From MM2 sp035460165 (GTDB taxonomy: Bacteria; Pseudomonadota; Gammaproteobacteria; Burkholderiales; Methylophilaceae), in contig DATHWW010000011.1 of the NCBI GenBank assembly GCA_035460165.1, positions 1-64,000 on the forward strand: a DNA stretch of 64,000 bases, given 5' to 3'. Position numbers and translations under genes: made by a program. Positions 27,769-35,578 of this stretch are shown one piece after another; the first letter of the stretch is position 1; every line of letters starts with the position of its first letter. The notes under the pieces are model-generated. The model did not search any database and was not told the origin of the DNA. It saw nothing but the letters and a program-made list of their open reading frames with translations.

Positions 27769-28936
27769 TTATATTTCTCGCAATCTCTAAGGGCCTAATT
27801 GTGTTTAGAGTTTTTTGTAATAGCTTTGCCAAGGACAAATCTGTTCTTGCCACTATAGAAGCAGCATGCTGAAATTTATAAAATTTTTGTATATATCCGA
27901 GTTTTCGACGATCTTGAGATTTACTAGCAAACGCAAAAATTAGTTTCTTAATTTTTGCAATTTGATCTTCACTATATATGGGTGATATGCGGTCAAGTAT
28001 ATTTCTCAGTCTTACCGCCTCTTTATGCTTTAGTCTTCGTAACAAAGCTACTTTTCCAGATACGGAGGCATATTGCTCATGATATTCATTTGTAGATTTG
28101 CCATTTTTCGTATCAGCTAATTTCTTTAATTCATTAACCTCATAAGCAATTTCTTGCCTTTTACTACGACTAATTCTTGGAGAACCTCGATTAAGCCATA
28201 AGCCAGTTATTTGCATTAAATTCTTTGGGTTGCTGCGTGAATAAAATGATTTCTTAGTCGGGTGAATATGATATCCGTAAGAGTGCAGCATACCGATAAC
28301 TTGATTAACAATTTTTCCTTGCTGCTGCTTTGATAGGGGAGTCTTACTGCTGACTGTAATATCATCAATCAGCCGGGTATAAGTTAATGACAAACCTTCT
28401 AGTTTTGCTACTAAGTGAAATTCTTTCTCAAACAATACCAAATTCGACAGATAAGAGCTTGTCGGCGCACCTTGAGGCAAGGCTTGATTTAATGTTGTTA
28501 AATTTGTAAGTACTTTTGAGACTTCAAGAGGGAATTTAAATAGATAAATAAAGATATGTTCAATTTGAGCAGAACTAATACTCGGGAAAAAATTTTTAAT
28601 ATCTAAAGCAATGGCTGTTTCTGCATTGGCGTGAGCCTTGGCATTTGAAACAAAATCGCGAGGAGAAGATGACTTTATGCCTCCATGTAGATATGGAGGG
28701 AAAACAATATTACAGAATATTCTGGTAATAATTCTTTTTTGAATCGTTTTGAGTAATGGGACCGGATCAGCTAAAGAGCGAGTTTTATTTCTGACAGTTT
28801 TCTCAAACTCAACATAAAAGGCTGATGGATTGTGAGCTATTTTGAGTAGCTGGGCTTCTGAAACATCTAAGGTTTTAGATAACCTTCCTAAAGAACCTAT
28901 AGGGGAACCAGAATAATAAATTTTATGACTTGCCAT
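27761..28936 (-). CDS. Retron-type reverse transcriptase with LIDD catalytic motif
   Basis: A 391-aa reverse transcriptase. Motifs in order are LLKTIQKRI (61-69), the retron NAxxH motif as NAKAH (98-102), the catalytic ALDIKNFFPSIS with D112, LPQGAPTSSYLSNL (153-166), the catalytic YTRLIDDITVSS with D191 and D192, and the retron [V/I]TG motif ITG (243-245). In most reverse transcriptases the LIDD position reads YxDD. Group II intron X/maturase and endonuclease domains are absent. AAGGG lies six bases before the ATG. The gene is AT-rich compared with its neighbours, a sign of transfer. It would make msDNA from the RNA encoded just upstream. Confidence 0.9.
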   Translation of the reverse strand: MASHKIYYSGSPIGSLGRLSKTLDVSEAQLLKIAHNPSAFYVEFEKTVRNKTRSLADPVPLLKTIQKRIITRIFCNIVFPPYLHGGIKSSSPRDFVSNAKAHANAETAIALDIKNFFPSISSAQIEHIFIYLFKFPLEVSKVLTNLTTLNQALPQGAPTSSYLSNLVLFEKEFHLVAKLEGLSLTYTRLIDDITVSSKTPLSKQQQGKIVNQVIGMLHSYGYHIHPTKKSFYSRSNPKNLMQITGLWLNRGSPRISRSKRQEIAYEVNELKKLADTKNGKSTNEYHEQYASVSGKVALLRRLKHKEAVRLRNILDRISPIYSEDQIAKIKKLIFAFASKSQDRRKLGYIQKFYKFQHAASIVARTDLSLAKLLQKTLNTIRPLEIARNING

Positions 28937-28943
28937 AAATCCC

Positions 28944-29301
28944 TTAGGCGGGGGAAAAACAGTGGGAGTTTATTAGAAAGGTAAACTTGCTTTGATAGTC
29001 AAAGACAGTATCCAGCAAATCATCAATCTAATAATCAAAAATCCGTAGGGCTTTAAAGCCTTAATAAATTTCTGCAACGTGCCAGCGCTGGCGGGTTTGT
29101 CATAGTTGATCCCCTCCCGACGATCAACAATCAAGTTTAAAACAACAACATTCACAACATTTTTGACTTTTTGAGTCATACATTTCTCCTTTTAGGATTG
29201 TTTGACTTTGACAACATGCCAAAATCGCCTACCGATCCTATAGGTTGAAATATTGAAGGCAAACAACCTGCGCTGACACACTCCCACCTTATTACGCCTA
29301 A
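28944..29301 (-). ncRNA. Predicted retron msr-msd RNA
   Basis: Directly upstream of the reverse transcriptase, two nested inverted repeats can form the a1/a2 stem: TTAGGCG (29301-29295) with CGCCTAA (28950-28944), and GTGGGAGT (29287-29280) with ACTCCCAC (28969-28962). After a1 comes GTGTCAGCGC, where G29273 in TCAGC is the candidate branching guanosine. Next is a stem-loop AGGTTG...CAACCT (29269-29264/29247-29242), as in known msr parts. GTCAAAG (29212-29206) can pair with CTTTGAC (29004-28998) to close a large msd. The boundaries are predictions made by eye; no folding was run. Confidence 0.55.
28973..29179 (-). CDS. Small hydrophobic ORF inside the predicted msd
   Basis: A 68-aa frame with a very good ribosome site (AAAAGGAG, seven bases before the ATG) and a double stop TAATAA. 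The protein has a valine-rich start (VKNVVNVVVLNLIVDRR) and a C-terminal hydrophobic helix (YGFLIIRLMICWILSL), so a small membrane protein or toxin is possible. I recognise no family. The whole frame lies between the msr part and a2. It also contains perfect hairpins (GTTGATC...GATCAAC, GCCAGCGCTGGC, GGCTTTAAAGCC, CTTTGACTATCAAAG), so it may be structured RNA that is open by chance. Confidence 0.4.
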   Translation of the reverse strand: MTQKVKNVVNVVVLNLIVDRREGINYDKPASAGTLQKFIKALKPYGFLIIRLMICWILSLTIKASLPF

Positions 29302-29403
29302 CTGAAGTACAGAGAAACTTTAGGCTTTTGCACCAAGCGTCAGAATGCGACCCAAACGCCTAGATGCCGGTAGAGATCAATCACCAATTAAATTGTGAAT
29401 GAT

Positions 29404-29432
29404 CGTTTGATAACACCAAAAATTATCAAACG
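29404..29432. repeat. Strong hairpin near the retron promoter region
   Basis: CGTTTGATAA, loop CACCAAAAA, TTATCAAACG: a perfect 10-bp stem, extended after a small bulge by GATC on both sides. It lies about 100 bases upstream of the predicted RNA. It could be a terminator-like structure, an operator or the end of the acquired DNA. Confidence 0.55.
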
Positions 29433-29594
29433 TAGATCCTTCAATTTTACAGTTGCGAAGCTTTTAAACACCCTCAGACATCCATCTGATAACCATATTA
29501 TAAACATATTAATTTGAACTTTGTTTGCAGATTAATTACAAATTTGTACGCTCAATTTGATTGAGACATTGCTCTCATAATATAGGGGGGAATT

Positions 29595-29606
29595 GGGTCA
29601 GACCCC
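29595..29606. repeat. GGGTCAGACCCC palindromic repeat
   Basis: AATTGGGTCAGACCCCATTT contains the palindrome GGGTC-A-GACCC, a word often seen at the edges of REP-type repeats and REP-associated transposases. Only one copy was noticed. It may mark the right boundary of the acquired AT-rich region. Confidence 0.35.
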
Positions 29607-29689
29607 ATTTAGCAGCATGATTACTGCGAGCTAGACCTGCTACGGGCCCCACTCAATCCAATCTAAATCCGCTCCGGCATGGCTCACTG

Positions 29690-29950
29690 TTACGACTTGA
29701 ACAGATCGTCCAGAGGGTTCTTGCCACCCGAGGCGTTGGCTGAAACGCGCCTTGCGGTGAATTCTTCTTCAATATTGTCGCGGTAAAAGCTCCACTGCGA
29801 GCCGGAGCTTTGAAACCGGCGCCACAGGGCTTCGGCGATGCCGCCGTATTCCAGGGCGCTGCCGTCATCCATCTGCACCCGCAGGGTGCGGGTTTTGGCA
29901 TCGTAACCGATGGCGCGTAGTTTTCCGGCGCTGACCTTGATCATTTCCAT
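29690..29950 (-). CDS. KTSC domain protein
   Basis: An 86-aa protein with the KTSC fold (KVSAGKLRAIGYDAKTRTLRV, then LEYGGIAEALWRRFQSSGS and FYRDNIEEEFTARRV). The family's typical Lys-Thr-Ser-Cys-like set is loosely kept. KTSC proteins are small, sometimes found with phage or RNA-related genes, and have no firm function. AAGGA lies ten bases before the ATG. A broken second copy of its first ~20 codons and leader is at 34391-34448, on the far side of the kinase/EAL pair. Confidence 0.8.
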   Translation of the reverse strand: MEMIKVSAGKLRAIGYDAKTRTLRVQMDDGSALEYGGIAEALWRRFQSSGSQWSFYRDNIEEEFTARRVSANASGGKNPLDDLFKS

Positions 29951-30086
29951 AACGATTCCATCCTTGGGTTAAAGCTGAAACACATTTGATAAGTTATTGT
30001 AATGATTATGAATCCGAGGCACACTACATACGGTTTCTTTTTAGTTACATACCTGGAAGAAAAACCAAAGGGAGGCAATATCCAAA

Positions 30087-33000
30087 ATGCACCCGATCCT
30101 CGATGTTTTTCGCCCCACGCATCCAGCCATAAGAACAATCCCAGGCCAGCCGCCACTTAGATGGCGATTGGGCGGCATATTTCTCAGTACGGCATTGTTG
30201 ATGACCGTATATGAGAGCTTGAAGGAATTATTTTTCAAGGGCTCATTGACGCCGTGGGAGTCGCATACGATCACCATCTTCCTGACGGCCACAATTGCCA
30301 CCATCGCCTCATCGTTCATGTTCAAATGGGCCGCTCAAATTGAGGCGCAGCTCCGCGCCGCCGACACGGCCTTCGCCACGCAGGAAGGTTTGGTGATCAA
30401 CGACAGCAACAAAACCATCCTTCGCATTAATCCTGCTTTCACCCGCATTAGCGGATACAGCCCCGAAGATGTCGTCGGGACCGATCTGTCACTATTTCTC
30501 TCGGAATTACAGGACGCCGCGTTCAATCAAGCATTGTGGGAAAAGGTGCAGCACGACAAATTCTGGTCCGGAGAAATCTGGAGCCGGAAGAAGAACGGCG
30601 ATAAATTTCCGGCATGGTTGACGATCACCGCCGTCACCGCCAAAGATGGAAGCATAAGCAATTACGTCAGCACCTTTTCCGATATCTCCGAGTACTTCCA
30701 AACCAAAGAGGAACTGAAAAAACACCGCGAGCACCTGCAAGAGCTGGTGAATAAAAAGACGGCGAGTCTGAGCGCGAGCGAGGAGCGCCTGCGGACAGTC
30801 CTCGATACCGTGGTGGATGGCATCATCACCGTCAAGGAGAACGGCGTCATCGAGACCATCAATCCGGCCGTGGAACGCATTTTCGGCTATGCCGTTGCCA
30901 AGCTGGTCGGGCGTAACGTCAACACGCTGCTGCCCGAGCCTTATCGCAGCCAGCACGACAGCGATCTCGAACGTTACTGCACTACCGGGGAAGCGCACAT
31001 CATCGGCATCGAGCGCGAGGTCATGGGCCTGCGCAAGAACGGCAGCACCTTCCCCTTGGAACTTTCGGTAAGCGAGATGCGGCTGGGCGGCGAGCGCCAC
31101 TTTATCGTCCTCGTGCGCGACATCACCGAGCGCAAGCAGATAGAGCTTCAACTTATCGCGGCCAAGGATGAGGCGCAGCAGGCCAGCGCCGCCAAGTCGG
31201 ATTTCCTCGCCACCATGAGCCACGAAATCCGCACCCCCATGAATGGCGTCATCGGCATGGCCGATGTGTTGCACCAGAGCAGCCTCAAGGGCTACCAGGT
31301 GGAAATGGTCGATCTCATCCGCGAATCGGCGTATTCCCTGCTGAGCATCATTGACGACATTCTGGACTTCTCCAAGGTTGAGGCCGGCAAGCTGGAAATT
31401 GAAAATGTGCCGATGCCGGTGGCCGATGTGGTGGAGAAAGTCTGCGCCATCCTGGATAACCTGGCCTCGAAAAAAGGCGTGGATCTCACCCTGTTCACCG
31501 ATCCGGCGATTCCCGCGGAAGTCATGGGCGACGCGGGACGTTTGCGCCAGGTGCTGGTCAACATCACCAACAACGCCATCAAGTTTTCCAGCGGGCAGGA
31601 ACGGACTGGCCGGGTATCCGTACGGGCCTTGTTGGCCGAGCGTAACGCGGAGCAGGTGGTGGTGGAGTTTCGCATTGCCGACAATGGCATCGGTATGGAT
31701 GAAGAGACCTTGTCGAGGCTGTTCACCCCGTTTACGCAGGCCGATTCCTCCACCACCCGACGTTTTGGCGGCACCGGGCTGGGGCTGGCTATCGCCCGCC
31801 ATCTGGTGCAGCTCATGGGCGGTGAGATCACGGTGCAAAGCACGCCCGGCCAGGACTCCCTCTTTACCCTGCGCCTGCCCTTTGTGTCGCTGCCGGCTGA
31901 AGCCGACCCGTCGGAATCTCCCGTCGCCGGGCTTTCGTGTCTCGTGGTGGGTGATTCGCAGGGGATGGCCGATGATATTGCCGTGTACCTTACCTATGGC
32001 GGCGCCACCGTCCAACGCGCGCCCGATCTGGCGGCAGTGCCGGATGGAGCGGGATCGCCCGGCTTGTGTGTGTGGATTCTGGATGCCGGGATTACGCCGC
32101 TGGATGAACTGCGCGCGATTGCCCGGACTCGCCAGGAACAGGAAATCCGCTTCGTTGTGATCGAGTACGGGGAACGCCGCAATCCGCGCCTGGAGTATGC
32201 CGATGTGGTGCAGATAGACGGCAATGTCTTGACGCGATGGACTGTCCTCAAGGCGGTGTCCATCGCCGCCGGACGGACGCAGGAGGACAGAGGAGCCTCT
32301 CCGCTCAGCAAGGCCGAGACGGCCTTTAGCCCGCCGTTGCGCGCGGCAGCCCTGCGGCAGAGTCGATTGATTCTGGTGGCCGAAGACAACGAAATCAACC
32401 AGAAGGTGATCCTGCGCCAGCTTGCGCTGCTCGGGTTTGCCGCTGATATAGCCGCCGACGGCCGCCTGGCGCTGAAACGGTGGCAGAAAGGCGATTACGC
32501 GCTGCTGCTCACCGATCTTCACATGCCGAGAATGGACGGTTATGCGCTAACCAAGGTCATTCGTGCCGAAGAAAGGGATGCCCGGCATATCCCGATCATT
32601 GCGCTCACCGCCAACGCGCTCAAGGAAGAAGCCGACCATTGCCGCGCCGTCGGCATGGACGACTATCTGAGCAAACCGGTGCAGTTGGCGCAACTGAAAG
32701 CCATGCTGGAACAATGGCTGCCGCCCGCTGCCGAAGAACCCGGTACCGATGTGCCAGATTCTTCCGCCATGCCGGTGGACGTGAACGTGCTCAAGAAACT
32801 GGTGGGCGACGATCCTGACGTGATCCGCGAGTTCTTGCATGAGTTCCGCATCAGCGCGGCGAGGATTGCAGTGGAATTGAAGACCGCCTACGAGGATGGG
32901 CAGGCGGCACAGGTGGGCGCGCTGGCGCACAAGCTCAAATCCTCGGCGCGCTCGGTGGGCGCACTGGCACTCGGCGCGCTGTGCGCCGAAATGGAACAGG

Positions 33001-33092
33001 CTGGCAAAGCCGGACAAATCGAGGTGTTAACCGCGATTTTTTCCCGCTTTGACATGGAAATTTCCAGCGTAAACAAATATCTAGACGTATGA
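30087..33092 (+). CDS. Hybrid sensor histidine kinase (PAS-PAS-HisKA-HATPase-REC-REC-Hpt)
   Basis: A 1001-aa membrane kinase. Two N-terminal helices (about 28-48 and 60-80) are followed by PAS 1 (95-205), PAS 2 (235-350) and HisKA with H379 in ATMSHEIRTPMNG. The HATPase has NITNNAIKF, ADNGIGMD and FGGTGLGLAIAR (490-600). Next come a degenerate receiver (about 615-730, no clear phospho-Asp), a full receiver with D810 in LLLTDLHMPRMDG, and an Hpt domain with H948 in LAHKLKSSARS. This is a complete phosphorelay in one chain. The next gene overlaps its stop by ATGA and is the likely output. Confidence 0.95.
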   Translation: MHPILDVFRPTHPAIRTIPGQPPLRWRLGGIFLSTALLMTVYESLKELFFKGSLTPWESHTITIFLTATIATIASSFMFKWAAQIEAQLRAADTAFATQEGLVINDSNKTILRINPAFTRISGYSPEDVVGTDLSLFLSELQDAAFNQALWEKVQHDKFWSGEIWSRKKNGDKFPAWLTITAVTAKDGSISNYVSTFSDISEYFQTKEELKKHREHLQELVNKKTASLSASEERLRTVLDTVVDGIITVKENGVIETINPAVERIFGYAVAKLVGRNVNTLLPEPYRSQHDSDLERYCTTGEAHIIGIEREVMGLRKNGSTFPLELSVSEMRLGGERHFIVLVRDITERKQIELQLIAAKDEAQQASAAKSDFLATMSHEIRTPMNGVIGMADVLHQSSLKGYQVEMVDLIRESAYSLLSIIDDILDFSKVEAGKLEIENVPMPVADVVEKVCAILDNLASKKGVDLTLFTDPAIPAEVMGDAGRLRQVLVNITNNAIKFSSGQERTGRVSVRALLAERNAEQVVVEFRIADNGIGMDEETLSRLFTPFTQADSSTTRRFGGTGLGLAIARHLVQLMGGEITVQSTPGQDSLFTLRLPFVSLPAEADPSESPVAGLSCLVVGDSQGMADDIAVYLTYGGATVQRAPDLAAVPDGAGSPGLCVWILDAGITPLDELRAIARTRQEQEIRFVVIEYGERRNPRLEYADVVQIDGNVLTRWTVLKAVSIAAGRTQEDRGASPLSKAETAFSPPLRAAALRQSRLILVAEDNEINQKVILRQLALLGFAADIAADGRLALKRWQKGDYALLLTDLHMPRMDGYALTKVIRAEERDARHIPIIALTANALKEEADHCRAVGMDDYLSKPVQLAQLKAMLEQWLPPAAEEPGTDVPDSSAMPVDVNVLKKLVGDDPDVIREFLHEFRISAARIAVELKTAYEDGQAAQVGALAHKLKSSARSVGALALGALCAEMEQAGKAGQIEVLTAIFSRFDMEISSVNKYLDV

Positions 33093-34375
33093 ATACCGGA
33101 GATAGTCTGGACAGGATTCCAGGAGAAAAGAAAACGATGGTCGATAAATCTGCATTCAGGATTCTAGTGCTCGATGACGAGCCGTTCATGCTCAAGCTGC
33201 TTAGCCACGTTCTGATCAACCTGGGATTCAGCCAGGTGACGACCTGTGACAATGGACACAAAGCGCTGGAATGGATTGATTCTCCGCACACTCCGCCGGA
33301 TCTGATCCTGTTAGACCTCAATATGCCGGAAATGGACGGGGTGGAGTTTGTGCGTCATCTCGTCGAGCGGCGCTATGCCGGCAGCATACTGCTGATCAGC
33401 GGCGAGGAAGAACGCATGTTGCAGACCGCAGAAAGACTGGTGCGGGCGCACAATATCTCGACGCTGGGGCATTTGAACAAACCCGTCCTTCCAGCGGAAT
33501 TGTCCGCGCTGCTGGAAAAGTGGACGCCGCCCTCACTCGGCAATCCACGGGCAGCGAAAAAGGTTTACAACGCCGACGAGGTACGCGCAGCGATCCTGAA
33601 CGGCGAGTTGGTGAATTTTTACCAGCCCAAGGTGGATATGGCGAGCGGCAAAGTGGTGGGAGTCGAATCCCTGGTACGCTGGCGCCACCCCGAGGACGGC
33701 TTGGTGTTCCCCGACCAATTCATCAGCGTGGCGGAAGAACATGGGCTGATCGACGATCTGACACGGTTTGTCATCGGCGAGGCCTTTGCCCAGCTCAGGG
33801 CCTGGCAGGAGCATGGTTTGCAGCTGCGGATGGCGCTCAATATTTCCATGGATAATCTCGCGACGCTGGAGTTTGCGGATTATGTGACGGCGGCCGCTGC
33901 CAGCGCAGGCATCAAGCCGGACGATGTGGTGCTGGAAGTGACTGAAAGCAAGTTGATGAAGGATTTGTCCGCGGCGCTGGAAATACTCACCCGTCTGCGT
34001 TTGAAGCGCTTTAGCTTGTCGATAGACGATTTCGGCACTGGCCACTCGTCGCTCACCCAGTTGCGCGATATCCCGTTTGACGAACTCAAGGTGGATCAAG
34101 GGTTCGTCCATGGCGCAGCCAGCGATAACACCCTACGCGCTATCTATGGCGCCAGCCTTAGCCTGGCAAAACTATTGGGGATGAAAACCGTGGCCGAAGG
34201 CGCGGAAGACCAGGCAGATTGGGAATTCCTGCGCAGCACGGGCTGTCATTCGGTCCAAGGCTTTTTTATCGCGAAACCCATGCCGGCGGGTGAAATCCCC
34301 GGTTGGGTCGCGCTATGGGAGACGCGTGCGGAAGGCCTCATGGAATCCCGCACGGAGGATAACCTCCCGGGATAA
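33089..34375 (+). CDS. Response regulator with EAL c-di-GMP phosphodiesterase domain
   Basis: A 428-aa REC-EAL protein. The receiver (about 24-140) has VLDDEP and phospho-acceptor D76 in LILLDLNMPEMDG. The EAL domain has most catalytic positions: VESLVRW (Glu kept, EAL reads ESL), ALNISMDNL, LEVTESKLM, the metal site SIDDFGTGHSS, ELKVDQGFV and VAEGAE. It is therefore probably active in breaking c-di-GMP. The start overlaps the kinase stop; an alternative ATG at 33137 has AGGAG upstream and would remove 16 residues. It likely receives phosphate from the kinase Hpt. Confidence 0.92.
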   Translation: MNTGDSLDRIPGEKKTMVDKSAFRILVLDDEPFMLKLLSHVLINLGFSQVTTCDNGHKALEWIDSPHTPPDLILLDLNMPEMDGVEFVRHLVERRYAGSILLISGEEERMLQTAERLVRAHNISTLGHLNKPVLPAELSALLEKWTPPSLGNPRAAKKVYNADEVRAAILNGELVNFYQPKVDMASGKVVGVESLVRWRHPEDGLVFPDQFISVAEEHGLIDDLTRFVIGEAFAQLRAWQEHGLQLRMALNISMDNLATLEFADYVTAAAASAGIKPDDVVLEVTESKLMKDLSAALEILTRLRLKRFSLSIDDFGTGHSSLTQLRDIPFDELKVDQGFVHGAASDNTLRAIYGASLSLAKLLGMKTVAEGAEDQADWEFLRSTGCHSVQGFFIAKPMPAGEIPGWVALWETRAEGLMESRTEDNLPG

Positions 34376-34390
34376 TAAGCGCCATATAGG

Positions 34391-34448
34391 TCGCGGAGTT
34401 TCCGGCGCTGACCTTTGATCATGTCCATATCGATGCCATCCCCGGGTT
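34391..34448 (-). pseudogene. Truncated second copy of the KTSC gene start
   Basis: TTTCCGGCGCTGACC through GATCATGTCCATATCGATGCCATC and the leader GGGTTA correspond to 29913-29970 at roughly four of five bases. The encoded start MDMI matches MEMI of the KTSC gene, but one extra T shifts the frame after four codons. The rest of the gene is absent. Confidence 0.75.
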
Positions 34449-34507
34449 ACATCATTCCGGAATCGAACCGCATCGGCGGGCCGATCCGATAAGCCGGCCC
34501 TTTATCT

Positions 34508-35428
34508 TTACAACACCGCCGCCAGCACCAGGGGCACGACCACAATCGCCGCAATGTTGCCCACCAGCACGATGGCCGCCACTTGATGCGGGGCCTGCTG
34601 GTAGCGCTCGGCAAACACGTAATTGATCACCGCCGGCGGCAGGGCGCCGAAGATGATCAGCATGGCTTTCTCCTGCCCTTGCAACCCGAGCAGCGTCGCC
34701 AGCAGCCAACTGAGCGAAATGCCGGCCGCTGGCCGGGCAAGCGCGCCGATGACGCCAACCCGCAGGTCGTGGTTGACGTGCGAATGCGCGATGCGCACGC
34801 CCAGCGCGAACAGCGCCAGCGGAATCGAGACATCGCCCAGCATCTTGATCGCCAGTTGCAGCGACGGCCACAGCGAAAAACTGGAAAAGCTCACAGCCAG
34901 CCCGGCCGCGGCGGCGAGGATGACGGGCGAGCGCCAGAAATTCCACCAGCGGGCGTGGTGATCGAGCAGCCAGATGCCGAACGAGAATTGCAGCAGGTTC
35001 ATCACAAGAAACATCACCACCGCCCCCGGCAGGCCCTCCGGCCCAAACGCCAGCAGCGCGAGCGGCAGGCCAAGGTTGCCGCAGTTGTTGAACATCATGG
35101 TGATCACCAGCGCGTTGGGGGCGATGCCTACGCGCGGGGCCAGCAAGCGGCCGATGATGCCGGAGCCGACGGCCATCAGGAACGCGCCCAACGCCAGATT
35201 CCAGTGGCCGGCCAGCGTGAAGGACTTATCCGCCAGCGCGGAGAACACCAGCGCCGGGATGAAGATGTCCATGTTGAGCTGATTGGCCCCGCCCATCTCC
35301 ACGCCGCGCCGTTTGCCGTATGCCCAGCCGACCAGCGCGATGGCCAGCACCGGAAATACGATGGCGAGAATTCGCAACAGGGTGACGGGTTCGTTCAATG
35401 GGCTATCCGGTGCGTCAAAGGGATTCAT
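34508..35428 (-). CDS. AEC family transporter
   Basis: A 306-aa inner-membrane carrier of the auxin-efflux-carrier type with about ten helices. Family-like signatures are MDIFIPALVFSALADKSF near the N-terminus, MMFNNCGNLGLPLALLAFG in the middle and GALPPAVINYVFAERYQ near the C-terminus. Bacterial members move malate, malonate or other organic acids. The substrate here cannot be told. The ATG at 35428 is preferred to the TTG three codons upstream. Confidence 0.88.
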   Translation of the reverse strand: MNPFDAPDSPLNEPVTLLRILAIVFPVLAIALVGWAYGKRRGVEMGGANQLNMDIFIPALVFSALADKSFTLAGHWNLALGAFLMAVGSGIIGRLLAPRVGIAPNALVITMMFNNCGNLGLPLALLAFGPEGLPGAVVMFLVMNLLQFSFGIWLLDHHARWWNFWRSPVILAAAAGLAVSFSSFSLWPSLQLAIKMLGDVSIPLALFALGVRIAHSHVNHDLRVGVIGALARPAAGISLSWLLATLLGLQGQEKAMLIIFGALPPAVINYVFAERYQQAPHQVAAIVLVGNIAAIVVVPLVLAAVL

Positions 35429-35578
35429 GGTAACCAATCGCTCCGGCGAGCAGAAGTGAATACGCGAATTTTTGATTCGGGCGCTTTTTAGTCCACAGGG
35501 ATGGGCGCCAGCTGGAACTCATGCGTAAATCCACTGCCATACTTTGAACAATAACGACTAAAGTGGGCCAAAACGACA

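Larger units (their letters stand above)
29302..29689. other. AT-rich non-coding region upstream of the retron RNA
   Basis: No gene is seen. It holds a second GCCTAA (complement of 29320-29325) that could pair locally with the TTAGGC of a1, the strong hairpin at 29404-29432, and the GGGTCAGACCCC palindrome at 29595-29606. The promoter of the retron RNA should lie here on the minus strand, but I cannot pick a convincing -35/-10 pair. Confidence 0.5.

Noticed and set aside
27761..28936. RT as part of a group II intron or a diversity-generating retroelement
   Set aside because: There is no maturase/endonuclease domain, no intron domain V hairpin next to it, and no template/variable repeat pair; the NAxxH and ITG motifs are retron-type.
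34246..34428. 60-aa minus-strand frame starting MDMIK
   Set aside because: Its first codons are the frameshifted KTSC gene remnant and the rest runs antisense into the EAL gene; it is a relic and not a gene.
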